Below, piece after piece: positions 1 to 11,060 of a stretch of 64,000 nt of DNA. The notes beneath the pieces were generated by a model. It made no database searches and was not told the origin of the DNA. It saw only the letters and a list, made by a program, of their open reading frames with translations. The stretch comes from Vespula vulgaris (Eukaryota; Arthropoda; Insecta; Hymenoptera; Vespidae), in the NCBI RefSeq assembly GCF_905475345.1, contig NC_066587.1, positions 15,545,558 to 15,609,557 of the forward strand, in the 5' to 3' direction. The position numbers and the translations under genes were made by a program. Positions within the stretch are counted from its first letter, which is position 1; each line of letters opens with the position of its first letter.

Positions 1-280
1 CAGCACTCGTTGGGTGAACGTTAATGCGAGACTAATTTATCCGCGAGTAATATCGCCAGCAACTCGGTAGGAAAAGCCGAGGCCGTAAATTTCTTTTCGA
101 GCCCGTTGACCGCTGGCGGACCGATAAACGTTGGAATGCGGAAGTGCAATGGCCGCGCGCTTCGCCGAATGCCAGAGTGAAATCAGCGTGAAAACCGCAA
201 AGATTTTATTTAACGCCATAGAAAGAAGTCAGCCAGCTTCGTAACAGAGACAACCGAACGTAGTCAGCCCCCTTTTCTTC
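1..280. other. CpG-containing complex island
   Basis: Non-repetitive, GC-balanced sequence with many CpGs (CCGCGAG, GGCCGCGCGC) and an ATGGCC word at the middle. A minus-strand frame of 60 codons crosses it, but I recognise no protein in it. It looks like a conserved noncoding block or an edge of one. No alignment was available. Confidence 0.25.
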
Positions 281-860
281 GGTCTTTTGCGGTTGTCGTT
301 CGAATGTGTTTCCCTTCTATTACCATGTCTCTTTTTCTTTTCAACGATTTACGCAATTTTTTCTTTTCTTTATTGGAGTTCTTACTGTCGAGGTTGTCGT
401 ATAGAAATTTTAATTATTGGTAAGTATAAACGTTTTCGTTATGACGATTATTATACATCTATCTACGTATTGGATCCGAAATTTAGATTCTTCGTATTTT
501 TCATCGCGACTACGTTATCGATTATTCTACTTGAGTGTACATACGCAAAACTTCGCGCTGAATATACTTTTAATGTTATGATTATTTTTATTATTATTAT
601 ATATTAGTTTATATACCAGAAAACTTAGTTATCGATCTATTAATTATATTCAGATTAAACCGAGAATATCATTTAACTATACGAACCTAACGCATTTTCG
701 AATTTGCGTATCACGATGAGAAAGGTATATGTACTTAGAGCTCGACCGAGCCACGCGAAATACAGAACTATAATAGCGGAAAATGGTAAAACGATAACAA
801 TGCAATTGATTATAGTACAATTTGCATAATAGAAGCAACGTAACTCGGAGTAAGTACGAG
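281..860. other. AT-rich stretch, no gene seen
   Basis: T-rich then AT-rich sequence. One donor-like word (TTG|GTAAGTAT) sits at about 417-427. Nothing else is supportable. Confidence 0.5.
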
Positions 861-861
861 C

Positions 862-864
<3 letters not shown>

Positions 865-905
<41 letters not shown>
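865..905. repeat. (CT)n microsatellite
   Basis: About 20 uninterrupted CT units. First array of the 0.86-1.66 kb cluster. Confidence 0.97.
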
Positions 906-907
<2 letters not shown>

Positions 908-1028
908 GCGGCAAATTGCAGTCGGTCGATGGAATACTCGCAACCTCAACGAAAGACGAAAACAAAAGCCTCGCCTTTCGTGGAACAAATACGACGAGTC
1001 GGTACATACACTCTCCCTCTCCCACTCA

Positions 1029-1033
<5 letters not shown>

Positions 1034-1060
<27 letters not shown>
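1034..1060. repeat. (CT)n microsatellite
   Basis: About 13 CT units. It lies about 100 bp upstream of a long (AG)n array, so the pair is inverted-complementary. Confidence 0.96.
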
Positions 1061-1064
<4 letters not shown>

Positions 1065-1153
1065 CAGAGAAAGAGAGAGGTTCTACTTGATACAAACAAG
1101 GAGCTACATACATGCACAAACCCTCACCTCCCCCATATATACATTTATACAGT

Positions 1154-1156
<3 letters not shown>

Positions 1157-1210
<54 letters not shown>
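1157..1210. repeat. (AG)n microsatellite
   Basis: About 27 uninterrupted AG units. Complementary in orientation to the CT arrays just upstream. Confidence 0.97.
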
Positions 1211-1211
<1 letters not shown>

Positions 1212-1303
1212 ATAGGTGTGTACGTTTCACCAGGAAAGTGGTTTGAAAATGGGCCATCACGGGTCGTCGGTAGTAAACCCAGATTGCGAGCTTGCATTTA
1301 TTA

Positions 1304-1380
1304 TACGACAACGACGACAACGACGGCGACGACGCCGCCGACGACGACGACGACGACGACGATGATGACGATGATGAGGA
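1304..1380. repeat. (ACG)n trinucleotide array
   Basis: Imperfect ACG/GAC triplets with GCC and ATG variants. On the plus strand it reads as poly-Thr in one frame. Each unit keeps a CpG, so the locus shows little sign of methylation-driven decay. Confidence 0.95.
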
Positions 1381-1604
1381 CAAGTAGGAGTAAGAGAAGT
1401 AGGAGAATGCAAGACGAGGACGGAGAAGGATGCACAATGAAAAAGCGGAGACGCCTCGTTAGCCGATGCTTTTTAGTGCCGAGGTGACAACGCCGGGTCG
1501 AGGCTACATGATACTCGATGCAAAAGCGAGACATTCGAGTCCGATCGTTGCAACAAAGAGAGAGCTCTTATCCGCGTATTTACTCTTGCATGAAAATACA
1601 AACA

Positions 1605-1605
<1 letters not shown>

Positions 1606-1663
<58 letters not shown>
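1606..1663. repeat. (GA)n microsatellite
   Basis: About 29 GA units. Last array of the 0.86-1.66 kb cluster. Confidence 0.97.
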
Positions 1664-1666
<3 letters not shown>

Positions 1667-2790
1667 GAAACAAGATGTAAATTAAGCGATGTTACTCGCT
1701 ACGTTTCGTGAATTCTTTCAAATTCTTTCATTTCAAAAAATCCCTGAAATAGTTTAGGATCTAGAGTCGAACACGAATAACCTTATCTTTCCTTGCTTTT
1801 TGCAAATCTGAATTCTGTCTCGCTTTTTCCAAATGCGAATTGAAAAGAGCCGACGAGAAATTTTTTAAAATTTCAACGAACAACGTAGACGAAATCGTTG
1901 AGAGAATCATTACGATGGGAGAAGAAAAAAAGAAGAAAAGAAAAAAGTACGTGTATAATTTCGAAGAGATGAAAATATTACGAATGAGAAAAAAATAAGC
2001 AAAGTAGAGGGGGAGAGAGAGAGAGAGAGAGAGAAATAGAGGAGTTATTGGAAAAAATGTGAAACGAGCGAATAGACGTTTATTTAAAAAATATTTTTCT
2101 TTTCTGTTTACGTGTCCTCTCATTTGGAAAATTCTATCTTCCTATTTTTTCTTTGTTCATTTTTCTATTTTTAATTTTTTTGTCATCTATTCTGAAAGAA
2201 ATGACTAACGACGAATAGAATTTTCTTATAATCATAAATACGAATATTAGAATAGTGCTAATTAATTTTCTAACAGACCAATGCAGTAAATACGTATTAT
2301 ATGTAAGTTGGGGCAATAACGAATGTCAAGAAATATATAATATATCAAAGAAACATATTAACTGTTTGAAAGAGCAGAAGCAAAGCGATCTAAACCTAAG
2401 CTATTGTATAGTGTTTGAGCGGCGGTCGTTTATGGTTGTTTACGAAGTCATTCAAATATCATAAAATTATTAGGGGATTAAACCGAAAAGATGAATGAGA
2501 AAAGAATGTCTGGTAATCGGTCGAAAATCTAAGTAATTTAGCCTTTATACATATATACATATACATATTTATATAATATACATACAAATATATGGTTACT
2601 TTATACATATAAAGATAGTATTCACATCGTCATGGTCGTAAATGGATATATAATAGCCGTTAAGTCGGATAAGTCTACAGTTCGGTGTTTATCCCAAAGC
2701 TTACGTTAGTACAAGAGAGAGAGGGAGAGAGAGAGAAAGAGAGAGAGAGAGAGCATGAGAATAGAAGAGGATAGGGGTAGCAAGGAAGAG
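1664..2790. other. AT-rich stretch with short GA arrays
   Basis: No gene seen. Contains (GA)n at 2012-2035 and an imperfect (GA)n at 2714-2753, plus TATA-rich dinucleotide runs around 2555-2610. Confidence 0.5.
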
Positions 2791-3060
2791 AAGGGTCGGT
2801 GGCCAGGTCTGTTTGCGGCTCAAATTAGTGTTTGCCTCTGCGCACCTTTGCTTTGTCGCATAATTGTGTTTACTATCGAGCCGACGCTAATTTCCTGACA
2901 TTACCGAGCGCTCTACGTTGCGGCGTTCCTCGTGGTCGATCGAGGTCGTCGAGAATACAGACCTCGTCGAGGCTATGGATCTCCTTTCGAAGAGAGCTAA
3001 GGTACGGTATATTACTACCCGACTCCTCGATTTATCTCTGATTGATTTAAACTCGATTAT
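2790..3060. other. CpG-rich complex island
   Basis: GC-balanced non-repetitive block (CGAGCGC, GTTGCGGCG, GTCGTCGAG) flanked by a GA array and T-rich sequence. Open frames on both strands mirror each other and match nothing known to me. Candidate conserved noncoding element. Confidence 0.25.
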
Positions 3061-3229
3061 GGTTACGCGTAAACAACCATCGTCGTTCGATCTAAATAAG
3101 AAAACATCGAAGCTATTGATTTTTCTTCGTCCTTTCGTTTTTTTATTATTATCATTATCATTATCATCTCTTTTTTGTCCGTATACGATCAAGTTTCTAT
3201 AAATCACGTTGCAAAATGGCAATAATTAT

Positions 3230-3349
3230 GATAACGACTTTGCTTTCTTTTTTTATTTTTCATTCTTTCATTTTTTCCTTCTTCTTTCAACTACTTTTTT
3301 TTTCGTTTCTTTTTTCTTTTCTTTTTTTTTTTACAATCGTCATAAGATC
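3230..3349. repeat. T-rich low-complexity tract
   Basis: Pyrimidine-rich run, mostly T with C, including T8 and longer runs. Confidence 0.85.
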
Positions 3350-3660
3350 TGCTTGTTCTTAAAGAAGTAAGCAAAGTAATTCACGGAAAGGTGCGATGTT
3401 AGTGTCTGCGGAAGACCGACGAGTGCTTTCGCGCGACCGCGATGCATTCGCGGCTTCGCGTCGGTGAACCGCCAATCGCAATGTCACAAATGCAACCTGG
3501 TCGACCACCATGCCGTTAGGTTCACCGGAGGGCAATAACCCAGGCAAAGCCACACTTATTTAGAATAGAACGTCGCCCACCTTTCCAACCGATCGTTCTT
3601 TCTTCTCGACACGATCTCCCTCACTTTCGAAATCCAAAGGAAATTTCTGTTCCAACAGGT
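3350..3660. other. Complex GC-balanced island
   Basis: Non-repetitive sequence, densest at 3390-3560 (GCGCGACCGCGATGCATTCG and around). A 64-codon minus frame covers it but has no recognisable domain. Ends with CCAACAG|GTTTG, an acceptor-like junction at about 3658, with no matching donor I trust. Confidence 0.25.
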
Positions 3661-4832
3661 TTGAAGATATTATTTCAAATAAAGAATTCGTTTTGCGTTA
3701 GAAAGTAAGAGATCGATGAAACAAGAATATTTTCTGTCTATTAAAAATTTTCTTTCTCTCTCTCTCTCTTTTCTTTCTCTTTTTCTTTATATCTCGCTTT
3801 CGATTATATCTTTTTTCTTCCCCATTTATTTTCCTTCGAATTTCTCTTCTACAATAACTTTCACGATTAATTTGCCTTATCAATCATATCAGGATGATCT
3901 TTTCAACATGAAAAAAAAAAAAAGAAGAAGAAATAATAATCTCGTTTTTCCTTGCTGACGCTTAAAGAACATGACGTAATTCTCGATTTATCGTCTTTTT
4001 CCAAATCCCATAAATAATTTAAGCTCCGTGCATGTGTAAACGTCTCGAAATGTTAAACCAGTAGATATCTTGTATAGCCGTATATCAATTTACTTTTTCC
4101 TCGTTTCTCGTAAATAATGTATCACTTTATGCTCGGCTTTGCGATGTTACGTAACAACAGAATACTCGTAAGAGATCCATCCACGACTCTGGTGTTTGTT
4201 GGTTTCTTGGATCTGACGGTGATCTTTCCTTCGTTTCGATTCATCGCCGTCGAAAATCCATCGATCTCTTGGACGCGTACTACTCGCAAGAATAAATGAC
4301 TTTCCATTCTATACTGTCTTCGAGATATCGCAAATGGTATCGCTACCTATCAATTGCCGAATCAACTTGCTTACTTTCATTGCGTCTAACGAAAAATGAT
4401 AATTCCTTAAACGTGCAAAAGAAAAATTTCTACAACCATTTCGTTATATATTGTAAGTATATACGCACGTACGTACGTACGTATGTATTTATGTATGTGT
4501 ATATTGATCGCATGGGAACTTTTGAAATTACGTTAGATAATCGTTGAAAATCAATCGTGATCGATCTTACAAATTCTTTCTCCTCTGTCCCTTTTTTTCT
4601 TTCTCTTTTCTCTTTTTATTTTCTCGAAAGTTACTCTCTTCGATATTCACATCTCCAGGTTATAAAAGACTAATAGAACATTCATCGAACGTCAATAGCA
4701 GTCTACTAACATGGGAACTTCTAAGCTTATGTTAGAAGCAAGGACAGAGCTAGATGACTTCCTGTACAGACCACATTCCATAGCTCTATATACGTTCCGA
4801 GCAAAGTTATTAACAAGCAAAGAGGCTGCGCT
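3661..4832. other. No gene seen; AT/T-rich with a TACG/TATG run
   Basis: Pyrimidine-rich 3740-3860, A-run at 3910-3922, and a short (ACGT)n that changes into (ATGT) at 4467-4500. Nothing else stands out. Confidence 0.5.
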
Positions 4833-5013
4833 AAAGAGACAAAGAGAGAAGAAGAGAAGAGGAAATTCAAAGAGAAACGAAGAAAGATAGATGAAAAGGT
4901 AGAAAGATAGAGTGGCAGAGAGAGAGAGAGAGAAAGAGACGGAGAAAGAGAAGGAAAGAGAAAGAAAGAGATAGAGAAAGAGACGGAGAAAGAAAAAAAG
5001 AGAAAGAGAAAGA
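4833..5013. repeat. Purine-rich GA/GAAA tract
   Basis: About 180 bp of almost pure purine on the plus strand, mixing GA, GAAA and AGAAGAG units. Confidence 0.9.
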
Positions 5014-5200
5014 TCGGAGGAAGGTTCGAGATAGAGATTGGCGTGTTTCTCGAGCTACTAAACGAGATCTAGATTTTCTCGCGCTTCGCACAACTGTCAC
5101 GTAGGAATGCCATTTTGCGAGCCTCCAGAGATCCCTCGGTAGTTTACGTTCTCCGAGCTGGTACGGGCATAACATGATGGACGGCGAACGTTAATGCTTT
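5014..5200. other. Complex island
   Basis: GC-balanced, CpG-containing, non-repetitive sequence between a purine tract and a pyrimidine tract. Contains GCCATTTTG, a PHO/YY1-like core, at about 5109. Candidate regulatory element. Confidence 0.22.
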
Positions 5201-5228
5201 TCCATCTATTTTTATCTTCTTCTGTCTT

Positions 5229-5263
<35 letters not shown>

Positions 5264-5930
5264 TCCTTTAGCTCTATCTCTCTTTCTCTATCTTCCATTC
5301 TCCAATAAATAAAATCCAACAGGTATCCTGATATAAATTAACGACTTAGACTTCGACAAACGTGATTCTATATTTACGATTAACATTCGAGTTTGTTTTG
5401 CAACGTTTGATACACTCTCAATACGATTGATGCTTCTTTTACGATTGTTTCAAGCAAGCAAGCACGCGTATAATGGAAGGGCAATTTCACGATGTCTAAA
5501 ACGATTGAATTCACTCCGACGACATTCCTACGGATCGGTACGATTTACGATCGTATTTATTATTTCTCATAGAGTGATTCTGACGAAATATTTATAATTT
5601 ACGCAACAGTGCGATATAACGGCGATCTTCGTAACGGACGATTTATTTCGTACAACTTTTTTAATCCATTGAAACTATACGATATTTATTTTCTATCCTA
5701 AAATTAAAAATTATTATGCATTTCTTTAATATCTCGTGTCTCCAAATTGCGATGTAAAATTATTATGCATCTCTTTAATACCTCTCGATCTATCGATATT
5801 ATCATTCGTTTTTCTATCAAATATTTTTCAAATTTTTCAATTGAGAAAAATCGAACATATATATATATATATATATATTCTGCGTCAAAAGAGACGAAGA
5901 AAAGGGTGAATGGTTACGACAAGAAGACGA
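5201..5930. other. No gene seen; CTTT and AT repeats
   Basis: (CT)/(CTTT) run at 5228-5261, AT-rich middle part, (AT)n at 5857-5878. Confidence 0.6.
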
Positions 5931-6135
5931 CCTGGCATGAGAAACGAACGGGAGAGGTTAGGAAGAAGACCCGGCATCGTACACAGAGGACAATATTATC
6001 AGCCGATACGATCGGAGATGCCTAGCTAGGTCTCCTCTTAGCCATGTCACATTGCAAACAGTGGACAATGAGGCTATTGTTGCCGCATAATGGCCGCTCG
6101 CGACCTTACCGTGGCCTCTTCCCTTCCTCTTCTAT
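5931..6135. promoter_or_regulatory. Candidate enhancer island with inverted Sox-type pair
   Basis: Complex CpG-containing block. At 6065-6080 lies ACAATG-AGGC-TATTGT, two Sox-type half sites in inverted orientation with a 4 bp spacer. One further ACAAT word lies at about 5989 and a perfect 10 bp palindrome CCTAGCTAGG at about 6021. GCCAT/ATGGC words occur at both ends. The motifs are seen in the sequence; the enhancer role is inferred. Confidence 0.3.
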
Positions 6136-6439
6136 TCCCTGAACCTCCTCCTTCTCTTTTACCTCTCCTGCATACCTCTCTTCCTTCTTCCTTCTTCCTC
6201 TGTTTCGCGAATCACACATCCTTCTCGAATCCTCACCAATATATATATATAACCTTCGCGTGTACCATCATCCTGTTCCTCTCGCAATTTTTCCTTTCAT
6301 GAGATAAACGTCCTATAGAATGTTCCAATATACCGTTGCTCTATATTTCCTTCAACCTTTATAATCTATCTACGATGATAATAGAAAGTTTATCGTATTC
6401 TAAAAATATCTGAGAATTTATATTTTCTTTTTTTATGAA

Positions 6440-6444
<5 letters not shown>

Positions 6445-6479
<35 letters not shown>
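6445..6479. repeat. (AT)n microsatellite
   Basis: About 17 TA units. The flanks 6300-6700 are AT-rich with no gene. Confidence 0.96.
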
Positions 6480-6482
<3 letters not shown>

Positions 6483-6699
6483 TAGTTTATAATTAATATA
6501 TCAAAAATATAAAGTAAGAACTTAGTTAAATATTAAGTTACAACTATACCATTTTTACCACAAAAAAAAAGAAAAATCACCAAGAAGAATATTCTAAATT
6601 CTCCTATAAGAATTATCACAGAAAATATATTATTATCTACATATATATACATATACCGTACTTATCTATAAATATAAATACATCGATGATAGAAATCGG

Positions 6700-6893
6700 T
6701 TTGTTACTCGTGAAAGAAACTACGGTGGTAACCGGTTTCTTTCGGTTTGCGGAAAAGTAAAACGCGGGAACTCGTTAGCAAAAAAAGACGAGGGATAACG
6801 AGCGGACAATTATTGTCATAATAATGGTGGGACTAAGCGAGTAAAGTAGACTCTCGAAGCGACGACGCGGCACTGTACAAAGCTACGCGATCT
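6700..6893. promoter_or_regulatory. Candidate enhancer island with Grainyhead-type site
   Basis: Contains the palindrome AACCGGTT at 6730-6737, the core of Grainyhead binding sites, with related CGGTTT words at about 6696 and 6743. At 6805-6817 lies GACAAT-T-ATTGTC, a near-perfect inverted repeat of Sox-type half sites. The site matches are seen; function is inferred. Confidence 0.3.
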
Positions 6894-6940
<47 letters not shown>

Positions 6941-7020
6941 GCTTGCTTGCTCTCTCATTCGTTCTCTTATTCGTTCTCTCATTCGTTTTCCCGTTCGTTC
7001 GTTCGTTCGTTCGTTCGTTT
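6894..7020. repeat. Compound (TTGC)n-(GTTC)n tetranucleotide array
   Basis: About 14 TTGC units with one TTAC variant (6894-6952), a bridge of TCATTCGTTCTCT-like units, then about 7 GTTC units (6993-7020). Confidence 0.95.
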
Positions 7021-7497
7021 CGTTGACTTGTGAGAAATCCCCCTTGGAATTCCACGCTGATGTCTGTCAGTCACTCGTAATTTATGACGATAGCGGAATG
7101 CTCCTTGTCGGATGGCACGGTTAGTTCTATCGTACTGCAGGTGTCATGGGGACTTTCGAGATGACTTTACTACAAAAAAAAAAAAAAAGAAAGAAAAGAA
7201 GAAAAAGAAAAAGGCTATCTATTGAAAGAAAGAGAAAACTATTAAGACAGAATACTATAAGTGAACGAGTAATGTTCTGATGTAGAATCACATTGTATTA
7301 AATAAACTATAATACTATTTTGACACTATTTCTAATTATTTTTCTCTTTTCGATGGAATATTTTCAAAAGGAATAATAAATAAGACGAATAGAAAGGGTA
7401 AATTAAAATTATTTCTTTCGTTATATTGCAATCTTTCTCGTTGGAAGGATATTATAATATAATGTATTTAATTAAGAAATTATATAATAATATAATT

Positions 7498-7528
<31 letters not shown>

Positions 7529-8090
7529 AACTTGCGTATAATCATAAATATCGAAACGAAATAAATACGTTCACCACCCTAGTCCAAAAAGAATGTTTTT
7601 AAAATGTAACGCGATAAGAAAATACGCTCTATATAATTTATGTATAGATACAGCTATACACATAGGTATATAAAATATGTATAAGATAATTATTTATTAT
7701 TATCATAAAAATATGCATAAAAACGGATACGGAAGCAAACAAACAAACAAACAAACAAGTAAATAAATAAATAAATAAATAAATAAGTACGATTAACATT
7801 GCAGCGTTATTACTTTTTCGAGTCAAGAAGATTAAATACACATTCACGACGTCCTTTGATGAATAATTATTATGCAATAAATAACAATGGAAAAATACAC
7901 AATAAAGAGCACACATTAACAAATAACGAATGTACGAATGACAATGTTCATTAAACGAATTAATCGTCGATATCTATTAAATACAGATAATTATTTATTA
8001 GTAAACACCTTATTGGCTTTTGCTTTTCCATTATAAATGAAAATAATATGATCGAAGATCGATTCGTGAACATTTCCTCCCATCGATTTT
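7021..8090. other. AT-rich stretch, no gene seen
   Basis: A-run at 7172-7187, AT-rich with ATA/AAT triplets at 7500-7530, and the tetranucleotide array at 7736-7786. No supportable gene. Confidence 0.5.
7736..7786. repeat. (CAAA)n-(TAAA)n array
   Basis: Five to six CAAA units followed by about seven TAAA units, which share a common frame. Confidence 0.94.
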
Positions 8091-8262
8091 ATTCTCCTGC
8101 GTGTTCGGTTTAATAACTTGCTATCATTGCTGGCACGCGATATCCCTTGAAAGTTGAAGGTAAGTGGAAGCCGCGACTACTACTATACTATCCGGCTTTC
8201 AGTTAGATGCATCGTAATCGCGCGTACTACTCGATCGTATGCTTAACCTTTATGCATACTAC
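8091..8262. other. Complex island with perfect donor-like word
   Basis: GC-balanced sequence with AAG|GTAAGT at 8157-8165, a full match to the 5' splice consensus on the plus strand. No convincing acceptor lies upstream. It could be a first-exon donor, but no open frame of note leads into it. Confidence 0.22.
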
Positions 8263-8283
8263 GAGAGAGAGAGAGAGAGAAAG

Positions 8284-8346
<63 letters not shown>
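8263..8346. repeat. (GA)n-(GATA)n array
   Basis: Nine or ten GA units followed by about 15 GATA units. Each GATA unit is also a GATA-factor core. Confidence 0.96.
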
Positions 8347-9290
8347 GATATAAAGAGAGAAAGAGAGAAAGAGAAACGTCTAATTTTCCAGTTAACTAAT
8401 CAATATCAACAACTTCGCCGTTGCTATTACAATATTCGCATAATCACCGATCGATAAGAAAATTTACCGAGCGTTGTGTAGCACATCTCTCTTTCTCTAC
8501 ATGTACCCTACAATATTATCGATCCTCTCGATAAGAGAACGTTTTCAAAGGGACATGTATGTAAACCTACAGAAAAATAGCAAAGAAAAACTTTTCCTCT
8601 GTGAAACTCGAGTGTCTCGAACACGCGTTTAATTTTCTATCGTTTAGAATTGAATCGGTAAATCGTTCAACCATCTAGTATATACACATTGAGGATTGCG
8701 ATATTAATATTTATTTTTTCTCACAGGTTTCTACGTTTTTACGTTAATATCAATCATTTCATCGTTCTAGTTCGATCGAATGTTTCTTTATTGACGTCTA
8801 AGGAAAATTCTAATGACTATTTTTTATCCGTCTATCTATTCATGTAAAATAGTAATTACAATAATAAAAAAGGAAGAGAACGTGAAATTTTTTATTACCT
8901 ATTAGATAATATACAAATCGAGCGTGGAAAATCGTGATAATTAGAAAATTATAGATTGTATGTTAAATAGAAGGAAATCGATGAAATTTATTATGTAAAC
9001 TGTTTTTTTTTTTTTATTTTTATATTATTACTAAATTATATTTATTACTAAACGCAGAATATCAAAGGGAAAATTTTCCTACGGACAAAATTATAATAAA
9101 CAAAAAATTAATTATCTTACAATCTCATATATATATATTAATATTATACATACATTTTAATATATATAAAATATAACATATATAATACAATAAACACACA
9201 CATCGTATAATTTTCCTTGCGGTCATTTTGTATATTACTTTGTTAGCTTATAAAGACATTCGATCTGATTCAAAAATAGCGAATGAAAAG
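8347..9290. other. AT-rich stretch, no gene seen
   Basis: GA-rich to 8375, then AT-rich. A good plus-strand acceptor-like run (TTTTTTCTCACAG) ends at 8726, but no exon can be supported behind it. Confidence 0.45.
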
Positions 9291-9305
9291 AACACCGTTA
9301 AAAAG

Positions 9306-9654
9306 ATGCGACAAGAGCGTAAAACGAACACGGCGTTTCTTGTCCGGCTTTGGGATATCTCGCAGGACAACGAAGCTCCCTTTCACGACGAAGGGCTTCG
9401 CCAGGGCATTATTCCGGTAAGCCCGACTTGGCAAGCAGATCCCGCGGGTTACAGTTAATTGGCTTCACCAGGGTAACTCGCGACAGTAGATACGGACAAA
9501 CGTCGACGAACGACGATACGCGTGTAACCGCGTTATGCGAGTGTGTTGTCTTTTTCAGTTTACTAACGATGTAGCTTACCTTTGGTATACATATAAATAC
9601 CAAGATTGTGTTTGTAATACGTCAACGTACATATACATTCTCAAATCCCTCTAG
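9306..9654 (+). other. Candidate two-exon small open frame (unrecognised)
   Basis: An ATG at 9306 opens 37 codons up to a donor-like CCG|GTAAGC at 9416/9417. A pyrimidine-rich acceptor (TTGTCTTTTTCAG) ends at 9558. Joining 9416 to 9559 keeps the frame, which then runs 31 more codons to TAG at 9652-9654, giving 68 residues. The first part is of ordinary composition (starts MRQERKTN, contains HDEGLRQGIIP); the second is Tyr- and Cys-rich. I recognise no domain, signal peptide or membrane segment. The implied intron of 142 bp is a plausible insect size. Without splicing the first frame ends at 9458. A 31-codon continuation can easily occur by chance, and the GC-balanced part could equally be a noncoding conserved element. 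Weakly supported. Confidence 0.15.
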
Positions 9655-10310
9655 TTAAATCGAATTAATTCCGCTGCAAAGACCGAAACAATTTCTACTC
9701 CGTTTTCTGATCAAATCAAATGTTATCATTTAATATTAATTTTATTCATATCGAATAAATGATATAGGTGTGTGTGTGTGTGTGTGTGTATACACGAATT
9801 TATTAAATAGTACATATCTCGATATAATTTCATTTATAATATTTGTATGTGTATGTGTGTCTATGTTATTAAATAAACTTATTGAATTCAGTTTAACTAA
9901 GATTAACAAACTAAATAAATAAAAATATATTTAATATATATATATACACCTATACACATAATATAATATATTTATATCATACACAGTATAAAATATGAAT
10001 AAAATATATAACGAATAAAGTTTCATCCTCCAATTATTTCTTTCATCTCTAACTTTTAATAATTCAATTCTACGATAATTTTTTATAATAAATAAAAGAA
10101 AGAAAAAAAGAAAAAATGACAACCTGTCTAATCTATGATACATCTGATAAACACATAATATAACTTGAAAAGCTTCCTTTGTATAATTAAATGTAATCTG
10201 ATCTTCTTCCTTCTCATCTACAAGATAACACAATTGCAATAATAAAAATTACAAACTAATTCAACGTTGGGTAAGAAGATAAACTATATATAATTCATCG
10301 AATCGATTAT
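9655..10310. other. AT-rich stretch with (GT)n
   Basis: (GT)11 at 9768-9789, then AT-rich with TATA runs. No gene seen. Confidence 0.6.
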
Positions 10311-10560
10311 AAACGCTCGACGGATTAGCTTAGCCAGCGAGGCCGCTTCGTTTACACGAAATCTCCGGTCCTCTTCTCCTTAATTCGATCCATCATCGTT
10401 CCACACGCGGAAGTACGATACTCTGTTAGCGTTTAGAGAATGATGAGTCTCGTTTATGCTTTTCATGCCGTTAATACACGATCGTTATCGAAGAAACGCG
10501 GCGAAACGGTGCTCTTGGGTATTCACGAAACAATGGATAGGTGATGATAGAAAGCAAGTA
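10311..10560. other. Complex GC-balanced island
   Basis: Non-repetitive block (GGATTAGC, CCAGCGAGGCCGC, AACGCGGCGAAACGG) with GGATTA and TTAATAC homeodomain-like cores and ACAATGG, a Sox-type word, at about 10531. Candidate regulatory element. Confidence 0.27.
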
Positions 10561-11060
10561 GATGAAGAAAAGATCGGTTCTCATCGTATACAAGGATTAT
10601 CATTATCTCGATTTTAATAATCGACATCATTAAAATATTTTTTTATGTGATATTAATTATCGAACAAATAAATATAACGCGAATCGTACTCCTTTGTTTT
10701 ACGCCGATAATTTCATTTCTTTTTTCTTTGTTTCTTTTCTTTTGCCTCTATTTTTCAACGCAATCGCGTTTCGACTTTAATTCAGCCATTTCTACGATAG
10801 ATCATCCTGTTTCAATGGATCGATTTCAATGAAACGATTAGAAATTCGACTCTTTATTTTCTTTCTTTTTACTTTATTTCATTTTACTTTTTTTTTCTCG
10901 ATATAATCATAACGTTTCGATTCGATTTCAATGATTTCAATGATTTTTTAATGGGTGATTTGAAATCGTAGGAATTGTAATTGAATTAAAAACTCTAGTC
11001 ACGACTCTTCGTCATCTCTCATAATTCTTTCTTTCTTTCTATTTGTCTCTTTTTAATTGT
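10561..11060. other. T-rich stretch, no gene seen
   Basis: AT- and T-rich, with repeated TTTCAATGATTTCAATGA-like words at 10925-10946. Nothing supportable. Confidence 0.45.

Noticed and set aside
822..1487. 221-codon plus frame
   Set aside because: It is a translation of CT, GA and ACG repeats (SLSL, RERE, poly-Thr) with short unrecognised links. Opposite-strand frames exist for the same reason.
8285..8346. GATA array as a bound enhancer
   Set aside because: Simple tetranucleotide repeats contain GATA by composition. No extra evidence.
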